64,000 bases of DNA from Castor canadensis (lineage: Eukaryota; Chordata; Mammalia; Rodentia; Castoridae). Both the position numbers and the translations under genes were made by a program. The stretch covers positions 28,867,501 to 28,931,500 of the forward strand of contig NC_133389.1 in the NCBI RefSeq assembly GCF_047511655.1, in the 5' to 3' direction. This document shows, in pieces, positions 47,016 to 58,622 of this stretch. A model generated the notes under the pieces. It was not told where the DNA came from. It ran no database searches and saw only the letters and a program-made list of their open reading frames with translations. The first letter of the stretch is position 1, and each line of letters begins with the position of its first letter.

Positions 47016-48271
47016 TATGTTCATTTAAAGCAGAACATACGGGTTTACTTTTGGATTGGATATGTGAGAAAAAGATAGAGTCAATCATGATCCTAGGAAT
47101 TTTCCCTGAACCACGATAGTGACCATTAACTGAAATATGTTGACTGTAGAAGTAGGTTTCAAAAGAAAAATCTGGAGTTCAGTTTTGGACAAGGTAAATT
47201 TGAAATATCTACTAGACACCCAAATGGTAAGTCAGCTAGAAGTATCAGCCAAGACTTAATGGATGAGTTCCAAGTAAGAGATAGAAATGTGAGAATCTTC
47301 AGGGAATATCAATGTACTTAGGCCACTAGAATGAATTAGGATAAAGTGAGTGTCTATAGATACAGAAGAGATCCGTTGCTTTGAAAGTATAGTGAAACAA
47401 ACAGACCTAAAATTTAGTGACTTAAAATAACCACTTATTTTCACGGCTCTGCAATTGAATGTGTATTGATTGATCTAAGCTAGGCTTGGCTATCATGATT
47501 TGATTCTGCTTCATGTGTCCCTCGTCCTTCTCCTGGGCCAGTGAACTGTCCTTGCATGGTTTTGTGTTGTTGTTGTTTTCATGGCAATATTGGAGGCAGA
47601 AACACAAAAGACTTATTGAGGCTTCAGCTGGCATGGTGTCACTCCCTCCTCATTCTGTTGGTCAAAGCAAGTTGTATGGCCAAATCCAAAGTTTTGAAGA
47701 TCAGCATAGTTATAAGGCAAAAGTACTGATATAGGAAAGGGTAAAAAATTGAATTCAATAATGCATTCTCTCATATATATATATGAAGACGGAGTTGTGG
47801 AGCATTTTTAACTCTAAAAGGTAAAGTTTGGATCCTACACTTACCCTGCTTCCCCATGAATACTATATCCACCCCATTCCCACATCTAATCAAGGGTCAA
47901 ATATGAAAATTATCCTAGACGTAATCTTAACCATTGTTGTCCCTTACCTAAAGGAACCCACTGGTCATCGGAGGCACCAATTCCTTGATTGCTGTCAAAG
48001 AAATGAGATCATTGGTTCTATATTAAGAGTTACAAAGAAAGTCTGTGGCAAGATGGTCTAGGAGACACAATGTGCCACTTATCAGTCCAAAGAGAAGAAA
48101 ACCAAAATAAAGTACCTTGACGAAGAACACAGAGAGACATCTGTCTCTGAATTTGAAAAAAACAAAATTTCATTCCCAACAGAAGGATCTGATAGGGCAA
48201 CTAACATGAATGCATAAAACCTTATCAACATCAGAAGCTCGGCACCAAGCAGTAAGTTAAGAAAAAAAAGA

Positions 48272-48350
48272 TTGGCAGTACTGGGGATTGAACTCAACAC
48301 TTTGTCCTTGATAAGCAAGTGCTTTACCACTTAAGCTACATTCCCAGCCC
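48272..48350 (-). repeat. ID-like SINE, minus strand
   Basis: 'ggcagtactggggattgaactcaacactttgtccttgataagcaagtgctttaccacttaagctacattcccagcc'. Confidence 0.85.
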
Positions 48351-48359
48351 AAATTATAA

Positions 48360-48560
48360 ATTTTTTCTTGCAGTATTGGGGTTTGAACCTGCTAGGCAGG
48401 TACTCTACCACGAGCCATTCTGCCAGCCCTGTTTTGTGTTGGGGTTTTTTGAGACAGGGTCTTGAGAGCTATTTGCTTGTGCTGGCTTGGAACCAAAATC
48501 CTCCTGATCTCTGCCTCCTGATTAGCTAGGATTACAGGCATGAGCCACTGGTGCCCAGCT
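48360..48560 (-). repeat. Composite B1+ID SINE, minus strand
   Basis: ID half in reverse ('gcagtattggggtttgaacctgctaggcaggtactctaccacgagcc') followed by the reverse B1 half ('ttttgagacagggtcttgagagct', 'gctaggattacaggcatgagccactg'). Sits ten bases from another ID SINE in the same orientation. Confidence 0.85.
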
Positions 48561-48894
48561 TCCAAGTTACAATCTTAAATAGATCACAACCAATAATTTT
48601 TTTCGAGCTGCTAAGATGAAGAATACGCATTTTATCTAGTTTTCTGTTGTTAAGAAGCAGATTTATTTTACCGTGACAACTACTTCATAAATATATAATA
48701 AAATTTCCAGGCTTTTGTATTTCTTTGGAAGTAAAGACATCATAGGAGCAATTCTTTTAAAGAACATAATCTGCTTTTATCAGCTTAAGCTGGAAGCCTG
48801 GATTTTTGAAAAATAATGAATCAGATAACATGGCACTAGTACTTGTTCACTACTTTATATTTTAAGCTGCTTTTGCTAGATTTTTAGAGCTCAA

Positions 48895-48995
48895 GGGGCC
48901 TCAGCTATGATAATCACCTAATTTTATAGATGAAGTGACAGAGGCCCAGAGAGGTTAACCTGATTCTTTTGACAATAAAAGATTCAGATCATGTA
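48895..48995 (-). repeat. MIR-like fragment, minus strand
   Basis: 'cacctaattttatagatgaagtgacagaggcccagagaggttaacc'. Short reverse MIR core. Confidence 0.65.
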
Positions 48996-49091
48996 AATTG
49001 TAACCCAGTGGCAGCAGGAAGAGATAGCTTATGGGAGGCATGTGGAATGGCATAATTGCATTTACACCTCCACTCCATCCATGTTGTCCCT

Positions 49092-49488
49092 TACCTTAGT
49101 TTTCTATTGCTATAATGAAATTCCTGAGACTAGAAATTTATTTTAAGAAGATTTGTAAGCTTATGGTTCTAGATGTCCAAGAGCATTGTAGCGGCATCTG
49201 CTTGGCTTCTGATGACAACCTCTTGGCAGAAAATGGACGAGCAAGCAGGCACATACAGAAGAAAGGCAAAAGAGACCCAAGGAAAACTGTAACTCATATT
49301 TACCAACCCAGTCTCATGATAACTAACCCATTCTCACAGGAACTACATTAATACCTTCATGAAGATGAAGCTCCCTTGACCTAATTACCTTATAAAGATT
49401 CCACCACTTCTTAACACTATTATGTTGGCAGCCAACCCTCAACCTGAGTTTTGGAGGAGATGAACCATACTCAAACCATAGCATCCCC
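49092..49488 (+). repeat. Old interspersed repeat, family A (copy 4)
   Basis: 'ccttagttttctattgctataatgaaattcctgagac', 'caggaactacattaataccttcatgaagatgaagctcc', 'ttaacactattatgttggcagcc', 'aaaccatagca'. Same order as the other copies. Confidence 0.75.
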
Positions 49489-49650
49489 TTTTTCACTATC
49501 TTCCCCCAGTAAATAGTCTAATAAAAACTATGACACACTGTGAAGTGAAAGCTTCCAAACAAGTTCATCTAGATGCCCTTCCCTTCCTCCAGCTTAGTGC
49601 AGAAATCCTAGAGTGGCCATTCTCCACGTTCAGAATAACTTTCCTTCACT

Positions 49651-49885
49651 GTTATGGACTAAATGATTGTGTGTTACAAAAGTTCATATGTTGAAACCCT
49701 ACCCCCAAATGGTGTGGCATTACAAGGTGCAGTTTTTAGGAGATAATTATAGAATTATAAAAGGTCTTGAGGTTAGAGACCTCATTAAAAGTTAATGTTC
49801 ATGTAAGAGTTCTAAGGGAGTTCTCTTCTTCCTTCTCCACTATGTGAGGATGTGAAGATACAACTAGAAGTCGGCAATTTGCAAC
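49651..49885 (+). mobile_element. MLT1-like MaLR LTR, left part (split)
   Basis: 'ttatggactaaatgattgtgtgttacaaaagttcatatgttgaaaccctacccccaaatgg', 'tcttgaggttagagacctcatt' and 'ctatgtgaggatgtgaagatacaactagaag' follow MLT1-like LTR order. The element is cut at 49885 by a younger LTR and resumes at 50276. Confidence 0.7.
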
Positions 49886-50275
49886 TGTTTCAGGAGGTTG
49901 CTAGCTTAGATATGGGACTCTTGAGGCAATTTAGCAGGAAGCAACGTTTTATTGTGCCAGCACAGACCTAGTGGACTTGTGTCCAAAGACTGAACCTCAA
50001 GAACAAAGTGGTCTCACTTTATATACCCTTGCAAACAGGTTACAGAAGCAAAAAGCAAGGTCTAATCATAAAGGGTTATATTTAATTTTATTGGCTACGT
50101 TATCCTAGTGCTTTGTGACTTTCCACTCCCTGGTACTACATGACCTTTCTCATGTTCAGATTTCTCAGGTTTTATTTCTGTGCTATGCCATCCCTACCTC
50201 CCTGCTACTTTCTCAGGACTCAGGCCTAGTCTGTTTTCTTTTGATCCTTGTCTCTGTTACACAACCAGGAAAACA
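49886..50275 (-). mobile_element. Younger ERV-type solo LTR nested in the MaLR LTR, minus strand
   Basis: Read on the - strand it starts TGTTTTCCTGG, carries GTATATAAAG (plus-strand 50018-50026, a TATA box), then CACAATAAAACG (a poly(A) signal) and ends CTCCTGAAACA. This is the complete promoter to poly(A) order of a retroviral LTR, about 390 bp. It splits an MLT1-like LTR in two. I could not make out a clean target-site duplication (flanks GCAAC and GCCTC). Confidence 0.75.
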
Positions 50276-50413
50276 GCCTCTATCAGAAGCTGGCACTCTG
50301 ACCTCAGACTTCCAGCCTCTAGAACTTATAAGAAACAGAAACAAATTTCTTGTTGTTTAAAAGCCATCTGATCCATGGTATTTTGTTATAGCAGCCTGAA
50401 CAGACTAAGATAC
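50276..50413 (+). mobile_element. MLT1-like MaLR LTR, right part (split)
   Basis: 'atcagaagctggcactctgacctcagacttccagcctctagaactt', 'tttcttgttgtttaaaagccatctgatccatggtattttgttatagcagcctgaacagactaaga' is the 3' half of the LTR begun at 49651. Confidence 0.8.
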
Positions 50414-52019
50414 ACACCATCACCAGTGTCTACAGTTTTATGGCCTTTGATATACTGGAGGATTTGATAGTATCCTGCTGTTTCTTTTGTTCTGTTTATT
50501 TTATCCTCCTATGTCTCTCTCTCTACCTGACTTTCACTTAGAACCAGATTTTGGAGATAATGTTTAATGTACATCTGTGGGAAATAATACATCTCTTCTT
50601 CCCGGTAAATACTACCTAGTTGACCTATTTAAGTTTACTTTCTTCTTGGGAACTTAACTGTTCAGTTTTTTTTCACTCTCTCTTCCAGCAGTAACAATTC
50701 CTTTATGGAACTGAATGTAGTACTTCCCTCCTTTTGATCTTAGGGGACCTTGAGAAGTTCAGGAAGTGATCACTTTACCTATTTGCTCTCAAACAACGTC
50801 TAAAAATTTAGCATAGTCTAACCAAGCATCTCTTACTGATGCTGTCAAAGACAAGCAAAGTCAGATGTTAAAATGATAATGACAGATTTTAATAAGTAAA
50901 TACCAATGTAATGGGGAAGAGGGCCCCGTATGAATTGAATTCAACTAGGATTCCTACAGAGGTGACTGGTGCCTTAAGGGATAATGAGGAAGGGGAACAC
51001 AGTAGAGTCAGAGAAGTGAAATATTATAAACAGTTGATCAGTGGAAATGCAATTAGGCCAGTTTCATCTATCACTTGGCATTTATGGAAGTTAGGATCCT
51101 ATTCTCCCACAGAGAATGGAAGACAGAGGCCCAATCCTTCCTGACAATTAATTTTAAAGGGATGGCTTTCAGGTTCTAGGAAAGGAGCTCCTGAATCATA
51201 GGAGATACAAAGATATCTCAAAGACACAGAGGAAGGATTCAGCACTGTGAGCCCTTTTCAGTTAATGCTGTAGGAAAGAGGGGTCAGGAGACAGTCTCTA
51301 GCTGTTGACTAGAATAAACAATAAATTATTTTGACAGCCTTGAACTTTCTCAGGGAAGCACTTTAAGGTGGGCTAGGGCCATCCTCGCAATGCAGCTGTG
51401 AACTGTTAGAAATGTTGTTAATGCTTATTTAGGTTTTCTAATGTGATGATAAGGGGATGAATGAAATACTTGTTGCAATTCTAAAGTTTTTGTAGGCCAA
51501 CATAAAGGCCTAGTTCAGAAGAGGGCTCAGAGGATCCTGGCTTGAATTTGGTCAAGGAGAGAAGATTTCTCATGGGAATTATGTTATGTTATTTTATTGC
51601 TATTTTTAAAAAAATTGTATTTGTCAAAGCCTCTGTTTCCTCAGCATTAAAAAGGGAGTTTTGACATCCCAAACAGCTCTCGGGAGCAGCTGAGGCAGCA
51701 CTGTCCAAATAGAAACATAATGTAAGCTTCATATGTAAGCCATTTCAATGTTCTCAAAGCCACATTAAACAAAGACGGTAAAAATGTTAGTAAAATGTTT
51801 TATTTACCTCAATATATTAAAAATACTATTTCAATATATGATCAACAGCTTAAAATTATAGGATATTTTACATCCTTGTTTTCGTTCTCAGTCTTTGAAA
51901 CCCGGTCTTTGCACATGCAGCTCCTGTCAATCGGCAGCAGCCACGTTTCTATTGTTCAACAGTCGCTTGGGGCTACTGAGATGGACAGTGTCAATCTAGG
52001 CAGCTAGGCGGACGCGCCT

Positions 52020-52100
52020 TGCTGACGTAACGTGGGGGCGGATCTTAGGGGGGCGGAGCTTCTCGGAGAGCGCGTTTTGAGCCGCGCCGGCTTCCGTCGG
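52020..52100 (+). promoter_or_regulatory. IER3IP1 core promoter motifs
   Basis: TGACGTAA (CRE/ATF-like) at 52023-52030, GC boxes GGGGGCGG at 52034-52041 and GGGGGGCGG at 52048-52056, and an ETS-like CTTCCG at 52091-52096. These lie 90-160 bp before the start codon, the usual spacing for a CpG-island gene. An ATF-type site would suit a gene tied to ER homeostasis, but that link is inference. Confidence 0.55.
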
Positions 52101-52184
52101 GGTGAGCGCCGGCTGTGGCCGCGCCACGTCCGCTGTGGCGGCGGGAGAGGAGCGGCTGGGCCTCCGGGCGGCGTTTGGACAACC

Positions 52185-52275
52185 ATGGCCTTTACACTGT
52201 ACTCGCTGCTGCAAGCGGCCCTGCTCTGCGTCAACGCTATCGCCGTGCTGCACGAGGAGCGCTTCCTCAAGAACA
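52185..52275 (+). CDS. IER3IP1: IER3IP1 coding exon 1 (partial gene)
   Basis: ATG at 52185 in a good context (ACAACCATGG) opens MAFTLYSLLQAALLCVNAIA followed by VLHEERFLKN, then one base of the next codon and the donor A|GTAAGT at 52276. This is the first 30 residues of IER3IP1, an 82-residue ER/Golgi membrane protein. The visible part is its N-terminal hydrophobic segment (about residues 3-22, signal/TM-like). Loss of the human gene causes microcephaly with epilepsy and neonatal diabetes; the disease position Val21 is Val here. Exons 2 and 3 were not found before 64000. Reading past the donor would give an unrelated tail, so the exon end is set by the splice site. Confidence 0.95.
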
Positions 52276-53499
52276 GTAAGTGGGGCCACAGGCTGAGGTG
52301 GCGGCAGGGCCCTGATGGGGGTGGGGAGGGGACGAACCCCGTCGGGGTCGCGTGAGGGGACGAACCCGGCAGGACCGACTGCAGCCGAGGGCGCAGCCGG
52401 GGATGAGGGGAGCGACTTCCATGCAGGGCAGCCGAGACACTTTCCTGTCAGAGGTTTGAGGTCAACAGCGGCGTGAAGGTTGAGCAGATGCCCCCTGTGT
52501 GAGGGGCCCTCGGCCCGGGGTGGGAGGTACAGAGGCGCGTCGGGTTCACTCAGCCTGCGGTTAGTTTCGGTCACTAATATTCCTGTTGCTGATTTTGTTT
52601 TTTTTTTTTTTTTTTGATCGAAAAGTTGGGGTCTGAGGTTGGAGTTAAAGAGTTGGGGGTGGAAGAGGGGGCGTGGCTCCTTTTTGAGTATTAGTATTGA
52701 GATTTGAACCGATGGAGGGCGATAGGGCTTCCTAGGCTTTGGGGTTAATAGGACAGGGAAAGGACTGGGAATTATCAGGACAGCAGGCCACCCGTGTTCT
52801 AAGAGGTTTGCACGATTTATTGGGTGCCTACAATGTATCAAGGACTGTACTGGACCCTAGAAATACAAAGATGAAGACGTGAGTTATGGCTGCTGGAACC
52901 TACAGCCAGGAGATCACCATGCCAGCCTGGGCCAACTGCTTCTTGCTGTATGAGGCAAAATTGAGGCAAGATACGGACAGTGTGAATTATTCATCGTAGT
53001 ATACCAAGTATTTCTCTGTGAATCATTGAAACTCAGACGCACCAGCAAGATTGATTCATTTCACTTATTACCCAGAAGAGATCTATTGAACACAAATTAT
53101 GTGCCAGGCACATGTAATAGGAGCTGAAGTTACAGCAGTTACCACACCCTGCTAATGGAATTCAAATAAAAATGAATAAGTAGCAAGAACAAGTATGCAG
53201 AATACTACAAGATGCTGATTTGTGAATCTGCAAATATGTCTAACCCTAAATCTGATAAGTGAGTAAACATTAACCAGGTAAAGGTGAAGGTTTGGGAGAA
53301 GGTGAGAGACTGAGGAGCGCCTTAAGCAGTGTAGAACTAGTGTGAAAACTGGCATGTGAAATTGGACTCAAGAAAGGTAGTGACATGACCAGATTTGTGT
53401 TATGAAGCTCTTTCCAGCCTCCAAATGGATAACAGACTGGAATGGAGAGGGGTGGATGTGGGAAGAACCATTCTGAATAGAGCAAGCAGACAGGGTGTG

Positions 53500-53650
53500 T
53501 GTAATAGTGATAATAGCTAGTATTTATGTAGCAGTTAGTATGTGCAGGATCTCTATCAAGTGCTTCACATATATTACCTTTTGTAACTCACAGTAACCCT
53601 AAGAAATAAGTTACTGTTTTTATTCCTGAGGTTTTCTGACTCAAGTCTAT
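53500..53650 (-). repeat. MIR-like ancient SINE, minus strand
   Basis: 'tagctagtatttatgtagcagttagtatgtgcagg', 'gtgcttcacatatattaccttttgtaactcacagtaaccctaagaaataagttac'. Reverse MIR order. Confidence 0.65.
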
Positions 53651-53687
53651 CTCTTTAGGCACTACACTATACAGTAAAGCAGTTGTG

Positions 53688-53950
53688 ATCATGTCAGGGG
53701 TTGAATCCTGTCCAGAAAATACTGAAGCCCTAATCCTTGATGCCTCCAGTTGGAAACAGAGGCTATGCAGATGTGATCAAATTAAGTGCTGGACCCAAAC
53801 CTAGTGATTGGTGTTTTTGTAAGGAGCATGAGATACAGAGGCACACAAACATGCACACTGAGGGAACCATATGACAATGGAGATAGAGACTGCAGCGATC
53901 TGGCCACAAGCCAATGAACCCATGATTTCCAGAAACTACCAGATTAGGGT
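53688..53950 (+). mobile_element. MLT1-like MaLR LTR fragment
   Basis: 'ggttgaatcctgtccagaaaatactgaagccctaatccttgatgcctcc', 'aggctatgcagatgtgatcaaattaag', 'tgacaatggagatagagactgcagcgatctggccacaagcc'. The 3' end is missing and L1 sequence begins. Confidence 0.7.
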
Positions 53951-54900
53951 TATGAACAAATGCAGCAAAATTGCAGGATACAAGAAAATATATAAAAATC
54001 AATTGTCTTTTTGCACATAAACAATCAAAAATGAAATTAAGGAAATAGTTTCATTCATTGTATCAAAAAGATAAAATATTTAAGAATACATCAACAAAAG
54101 AAGTACAAGGCACTTTTAAAAGAAATTAGAGAAGATTAAAGATATTCTAAGGTTAAAGTAATGACAGTCTGTGTTCATGGATGAGAAGTCTTAATATTGC
54201 TGAGATGATAATACTTAATAATATAGATTTAATGCATTGTTTGCCAAAAATCCCAGCTAGCTTTTTTGGAAAAACTGACATGTTGATCCTAAAAGAAATG
54301 CAAGGAACCCAGAATAGCCAAATTGATTAACAGGGAAGAATAAGTTGGACGATTCAGGCTTTTTGATTTGAAAGCTTACTACAGTACCACAAAACAATAT
54401 AGTATAGGTCAATGAAATAGAATTCAAAGTCCAGAAATTAACCCTTACACTTATGGTTATTTGATTTTCAACAAGGGTACCAAAACAATTCTAAAGGGAA
54501 AGAATAGTCTTTTTAACAATGGTGTTGGAACAATTAAATATCCATATGAAAAAGAATGAAGTTAGATTTCTACCTCACTCTATTCACAAAAACTAACTCC
54601 ACACCATAGGCTTACAAGCTGCAAGATCAAAAGCTCTACAGCTCTTGGTCATAAAACTACATTACTTTGGGTTAGGTAAAACCTTCTTAGGTACAGCCAC
54701 AAAGCACAAGCCCCAAAGGAAAAAATAAACTGGGCTTCTTCAAAATTAAAAACATTTGTGCTTTAAAGGATACCATCAAGAACATGAAAAGAAAACCACT
54801 GAATAGGAGAAAAATATTTGCAACTCTTCTATCTGATGAGGGACTTATATCCAAAAAATATAAAAAAACTATTAAAACTAATATACAAGCTAGTTGGAGA
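53951..54900 (+). mobile_element. L1 ORF2 fragment (reverse transcriptase to C-terminal region), broken
   Basis: 'ttgcaggatacaagaaaatatataaaaatcaattgtctttttgcacataaac', 'gtaatgacagtctgtgttcatgg', 'aactaactccacaccataggcttacaagctg' and 'aaggataccatcaagaacatgaaaag' are consecutive L1 ORF2 landmarks. Many stops and frame breaks; an old dead copy of about 0.95 kb. Confidence 0.8.
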
Positions 54901-55119
54901 TGTAAACTTCAAAGTCTCGATTAGCCCAATAATATAATAATGTAAGACGCCTGCATTAGTGTAATTCTGTTCTTTCGTCACAGCATAAATTTGTGTTATG
55001 CCATTGCATCTCAGATTTTGTAGAATAGTCTCAATCATATATTCAAAGTCATTGTCCTAATAAAACTGGTTTTCACTTGGAAGTTTATATCAGAAATATT
55101 AGAGGTGGATTTTTTAAAA

Positions 55120-55226
55120 TATACCTGGGCGTGGTGGCTCATATCTATAATCCCAGCTATTTAGGTGGTGGATCACAAGTTCAAGGCCAGCCTGGGGAAA
55201 AAGTTAGTGAGATCCTCATCTCAACC
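55120..55226 (+). repeat. B1-like SINE
   Basis: 'cctgggcgtggtggctcatatctataatcccagctatttaggtgg', 'gttcaaggccagcctgggg', 'gagatcctcatctcaacc'. Confidence 0.85.
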
Positions 55227-55559
55227 AGTCTTTATTTATATATAGGTTGTGTGTACAGATTCGTGCCCCTAGATTCCAAGAAGCTGTTGGAATGGCCCAG
55301 AAATGATACACACTTTGCTTTCCAGAACTTTGTCTTCCACATTTCCATTTCTGCCCAGAGGAAGCATAGAACTAAAGGAAAATACCACAGTGGTTTATCT
55401 TATGTGGATAAACTATTATTTTATAGTATCTAAATATCTGTATTTTAAGTACTTATTAAATATTACTTATGCATGCATCTAACTCTTGTTGCATAGGTTT
55501 TTATGTCTACCTTTTTACTTGTCATCCAGTCTCCAGTTTTGCTTCTTTTTGTTCTGCCT

Positions 55560-55990
55560 TCTAGACAAAGCTTAGAATGTTGTTTGGTAGTTTGCAGTTC
55601 TTCAATATTTGTAGCCTTCAACATAATATTCAGATTCCTTGTGTGACTTTCTGCTCTTCTCCTTCCCCTGTATTTAGCTGTGTGACATTCTCACCATGGT
55701 GTTTTTCCTAGGGCTGAACTTTTACTAAATCATACGTCTTGCACTGCCTGCAGGGACTTACCCTTTTTGCTTCAACTAGCTAACTCTTCAGCCCTTCCTT
55801 TAAAGCCTACCTCTGGCATTTCTCTTTTCCACAAACCATTTCTAATCCATCTTCATGGGCTGCATAGCACTCTGTAGTTTCTCTTCTGCCTTCTCTAATA
55901 GACAGAGATTCTCTTATCTTTACAGTTCTGTCAATCAGTGAGTGTTTTCTAAATAACTGAAGAACTACCATTATCATATTCTTGACATTC
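55560..55990 (+). repeat. Probable L2 LINE fragment
   Basis: 'tagccttcaacataatattcagattccttgtgtgac', 'tttaaagcctacctctggcatttctcttttccacaaacc', 'gcactctgtagtttctcttctgcc' in L2 order. No coding frame. Confidence 0.55.
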
Positions 55991-56129
55991 CTGGTTTGAG
56001 GACCATTATTTGTACAAATAGCTTATTAGCTAGTATTTGACCATAGTGCAGAGAATGTGTTGGTTGTTCTAGTTCTACACAATGATGTTAACTTTCTTTT
56101 AACCCTAGGGAAAAAATGGATTTTATTTA

Positions 56130-56465
56130 TTTATTTATTTAGGTGATAGTGGGGTTTCAACTCAGGACCTTGAGCTTGCCCTAGGCAAGTGCTCTACCAC
56201 TTGAGCCATGTCTCCAGTCCTTTTTGCTTGGGTTGTTTTTAAGAAAAGGTCTCACTTTTTGTCAGGGTGAGTCAGGACGGGATTATACTACTTATACTTC
56301 CTGCAGTAGCTGGGATGACTGACACATACCACCATGCCCAGCTTTTTCAGTTGAGATAGGGTCTTTTGAACTTCTTGCCCAGGTTGGCCTTAAACTGCAA
56401 TCCTCCTGTTCTCAGCTTCCCAAGTAGCTAAGATTACAGGTTGGAGCCACTGTACCTGGCTAAAA
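56130..56465 (-). repeat. Composite B1+ID SINE, minus strand
   Basis: (ATTT)n tract, then reverse ID ('gatagtggggtttcaactcaggaccttgagcttgccctaggcaagtgctctaccacttgagcc'), then reverse B1 with an internal duplicated block ('tttgtcagggtgagtcagg' and 'cttcttgcccaggttggcc'). Ends 'aagattacaggttggagccactg'. Confidence 0.8.
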
Positions 56466-56589
56466 ACAGTGGATTTTAATACCTTCAGAAGTGTTTTTAT
56501 TAGAGTTTTTGTGGTGGTAAGTATCAATTTGACAAGTATTTGCTATATCCAGTACTAGGTTATTGAGCAATACAAAAGAAATAAGAAAC

Positions 56590-56935
56590 AGTGTACTGGT
56601 CAGCTCTGGCTGCCATAACAAAGTATCGTACAGCTGAGTGGCTTTAGCAACAGAAAGTTACTTTCTCACAGTTCTGATTGCTGGAAGTCTAAGATAAAGG
56701 TGTCATTATTGTCCAGTTCTGCTGAAGGACCCCTTTCTGGCTTATAGGTGGCTCCTACATGGCAGAGACCGCTTTCTCTTGTAAGGCCACATTCTTACTG
56801 GTCTAGGGCCCCTCTGTTATGGTCTCAGTTAGCCTTAATCTACCTCCTATAGACCCTGACTCTAGACACAGTCACATTGGGGATTAGAGTTTCAACATAT
56901 GAAGGAATATAGGTACAATTCAGTGCATAGCAAAC
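56590..56935 (+). repeat. Old interspersed repeat, family A (copy 5)
   Basis: 'gtactggtcagctctggctgccataacaaagtatcgtacagctgag', 'cacagttctgattgctggaagtctaagataaagg', 'acattggggattagagtttcaacatatgaagg'. Confidence 0.75.
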
Positions 56936-58344
56936 AATTAAAATATCACAAGCTATTTAAGCCTTATTTGATTCAAGGTTTAAATGACTGCTTCAGACCA
57001 ATGTACTATTTTGGATTTTAGAATAGAAAGAGTTGTGTGAACTTGAGTAACAAAGAGAAAATTCTGAAGGGGATTAATTTTAGTAAGTTGGGTTTGCATT
57101 TATGTATAGAGAAAGGAACAAGGCATACAGGAGTTAGACTTCATTCCAGCATGACAGTTTATAAAACCTTGAGGAATGTTTTCATGTAGATGTAAGTTTC
57201 ACTTTAAGTATATACTCCTAAATAGCATTTGTTGAATTTAATCAGAGACGAAATGGAATTATTATCCTGAACTGGGAATTATATAGAACTAAAGAAGTTA
57301 ATGTAAGTTTACCAGATTTACTTCAGCATTCATCTGTTTTGCTGAAGGCATTCTTTAAACTCTTAACATTCACAGAGTTTTGTGTAGTTTATTAGGTACT
57401 TTCACATTTATGATAGCATTTGATTTACATGCAAACTTGATGACACTGAAAGTAAATTGCTTGCATTCTCTTTTACATGTATGGAAATTGATCTCAGATT
57501 TGTTCAGGGTCTGCTAACTCAGAACCTTAGTTAATAGTTTTCCTTCAGAGTGTGTCTAAGCTGAGGGTTTTTGAGGCTGGGTAGATTGCCATTTTGTATG
57601 TGACTTTGAAGTTAGAGCAGAAGAATATATTTGATATTTGCAATTAGTAACTTTTCTGTATAAGTTCATTCCTGAAATTATAGGAGTGACTACTTGTAGC
57701 TGGTCTTATTATTTGCTAGGCTCTGTAGCTATGGACATAATAAGAAAGTCACAAAATTAAATCTTTAATAAAAAAGCAAAGCTTCATAAAGCTTTGGCCA
57801 GGTTCTTGAGAAAAACAACTGAGACTCCCAATGTAGAGTTGGAGGGAAAACTATTTATTATAATAAAAGATAATCCCAAGCACCTGGTCTTTTATTTGTC
57901 ACATTTGTATTCATCTGTGGAATATCTGGACAAATGATGTACTCTCCTTCTAAAATTCTGTTTTGTTTTTCATTCTGGTGGCAAAAGAATAGAGACGAGG
58001 CTAAGTTAACTGGGGATTTACCATTTGTTTTCATTATTTAAATGCTGATGCTTACCTTACTGTTACAGAGTCTTACCGTTTTGTTAAAAAGCAGTTTAAT
58101 GTTTTCTAACATTAGTCAGATGTCAGTTCTTTCATTATGTTAAAAAATATACAAACACCTTTTTGGAACAGGTCTAAAAGAAAAAAGATTGCTGGGAATT
58201 AATGGTCTCTAATAAATTGGGTACATGGTCTATATAGTACTTAAAACAAGTTCCTTTTATTATCTGAGAAATTGTCCTTTCTACCCAAGGATTGATAATT
58301 TTGGCAATCATAAATTACAAAAAAGCAAGTAAAACAAAACCAGA

Positions 58345-58622
58345 ATGGGGTGTGATGGCTCATGCCTAAATTCCCAACTGCTTGGGAGGTGGAGATGGGG
58401 AGTATCACAGTTGGACAAAAAGTTAGGGAGACCTCATTTCAACAAACAAGCCAGGCATGGTGGCTGGATACATGGGAGGCATAGGTAGGAGGATCACTGT
58501 CTCAGGCCAACCCTGGGGAAAAAAAAAGTAGAGCAAAAAAGGGCTGGAGCCATCGCTCAAGTGGGAGAGCACCTCCAAGGCCCTGAGCTCAGACCTCAGT
58601 ACTGCCAAAAAACAAACAAACA
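58345..58622 (+). repeat. Tandem B1 halves plus ID unit (composite SINE)
   Basis: 'ggggtgtgatggctcatgcctaaattccc' begins one B1 half; a second starts at 58450 ('ccaggcatggtggctgg'), followed by the ID unit 'gggctggagccatcgctcaagtgggagagcacctccaaggccctgagctcagacctcagtactgcc' and an (AAAC)n tail. Confidence 0.8.

Larger units (their letters stand above)
32729..52000. other. Intergenic region between SKOR2 and IER3IP1
   Basis: About 19 kb with no supported protein gene. Contents: old repeats, L1s in both orientations, MaLR-type and ERV-type LTRs, SINEs, an AT palindrome and a CHCHD3 processed pseudogene, listed separately. Unlisted unique stretches (for example 33.8-36.8, 44.1-45.7, 50.4-51.9 kb) show no gene I can support. 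Confidence 0.75.
52010..52560 (+). promoter_or_regulatory. CpG island over IER3IP1 promoter and exon 1
   Basis: Abrupt change to GC-rich, CpG-dense sequence, the only such block in the window, covering the upstream region, exon 1 and the start of intron 1. No TATA box seen, consistent with a housekeeping-type dispersed promoter. Confidence 0.9.

Noticed and set aside
47828-48061. 77-codon open frame ahead of a 'caagatggtctaggagacac' phrase
   Set aside because: No homology recognised; the phrase may be a piece of an L1 5' region but is too short to call.
52185-52355. Reading exon 1 of IER3IP1 as a continuous protein past 52275
   Set aside because: A strong GTAAGT donor sits exactly where the family sequence stops matching; the downstream tail is intron.
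51996-52841. 281-codon open frame on the - strand across the IER3IP1 CpG island
   Set aside because: GC-rich islands lack stop codons by composition. The frame is Pro/Ala/Arg-rich, runs antisense through exon 1 and the intron poly(T), and shows no domain. A divergent transcript is possible but coding is not supported.
53951-54900. A functional reverse-transcriptase gene
   Set aside because: Only a broken L1 ORF2 fragment with many stops.
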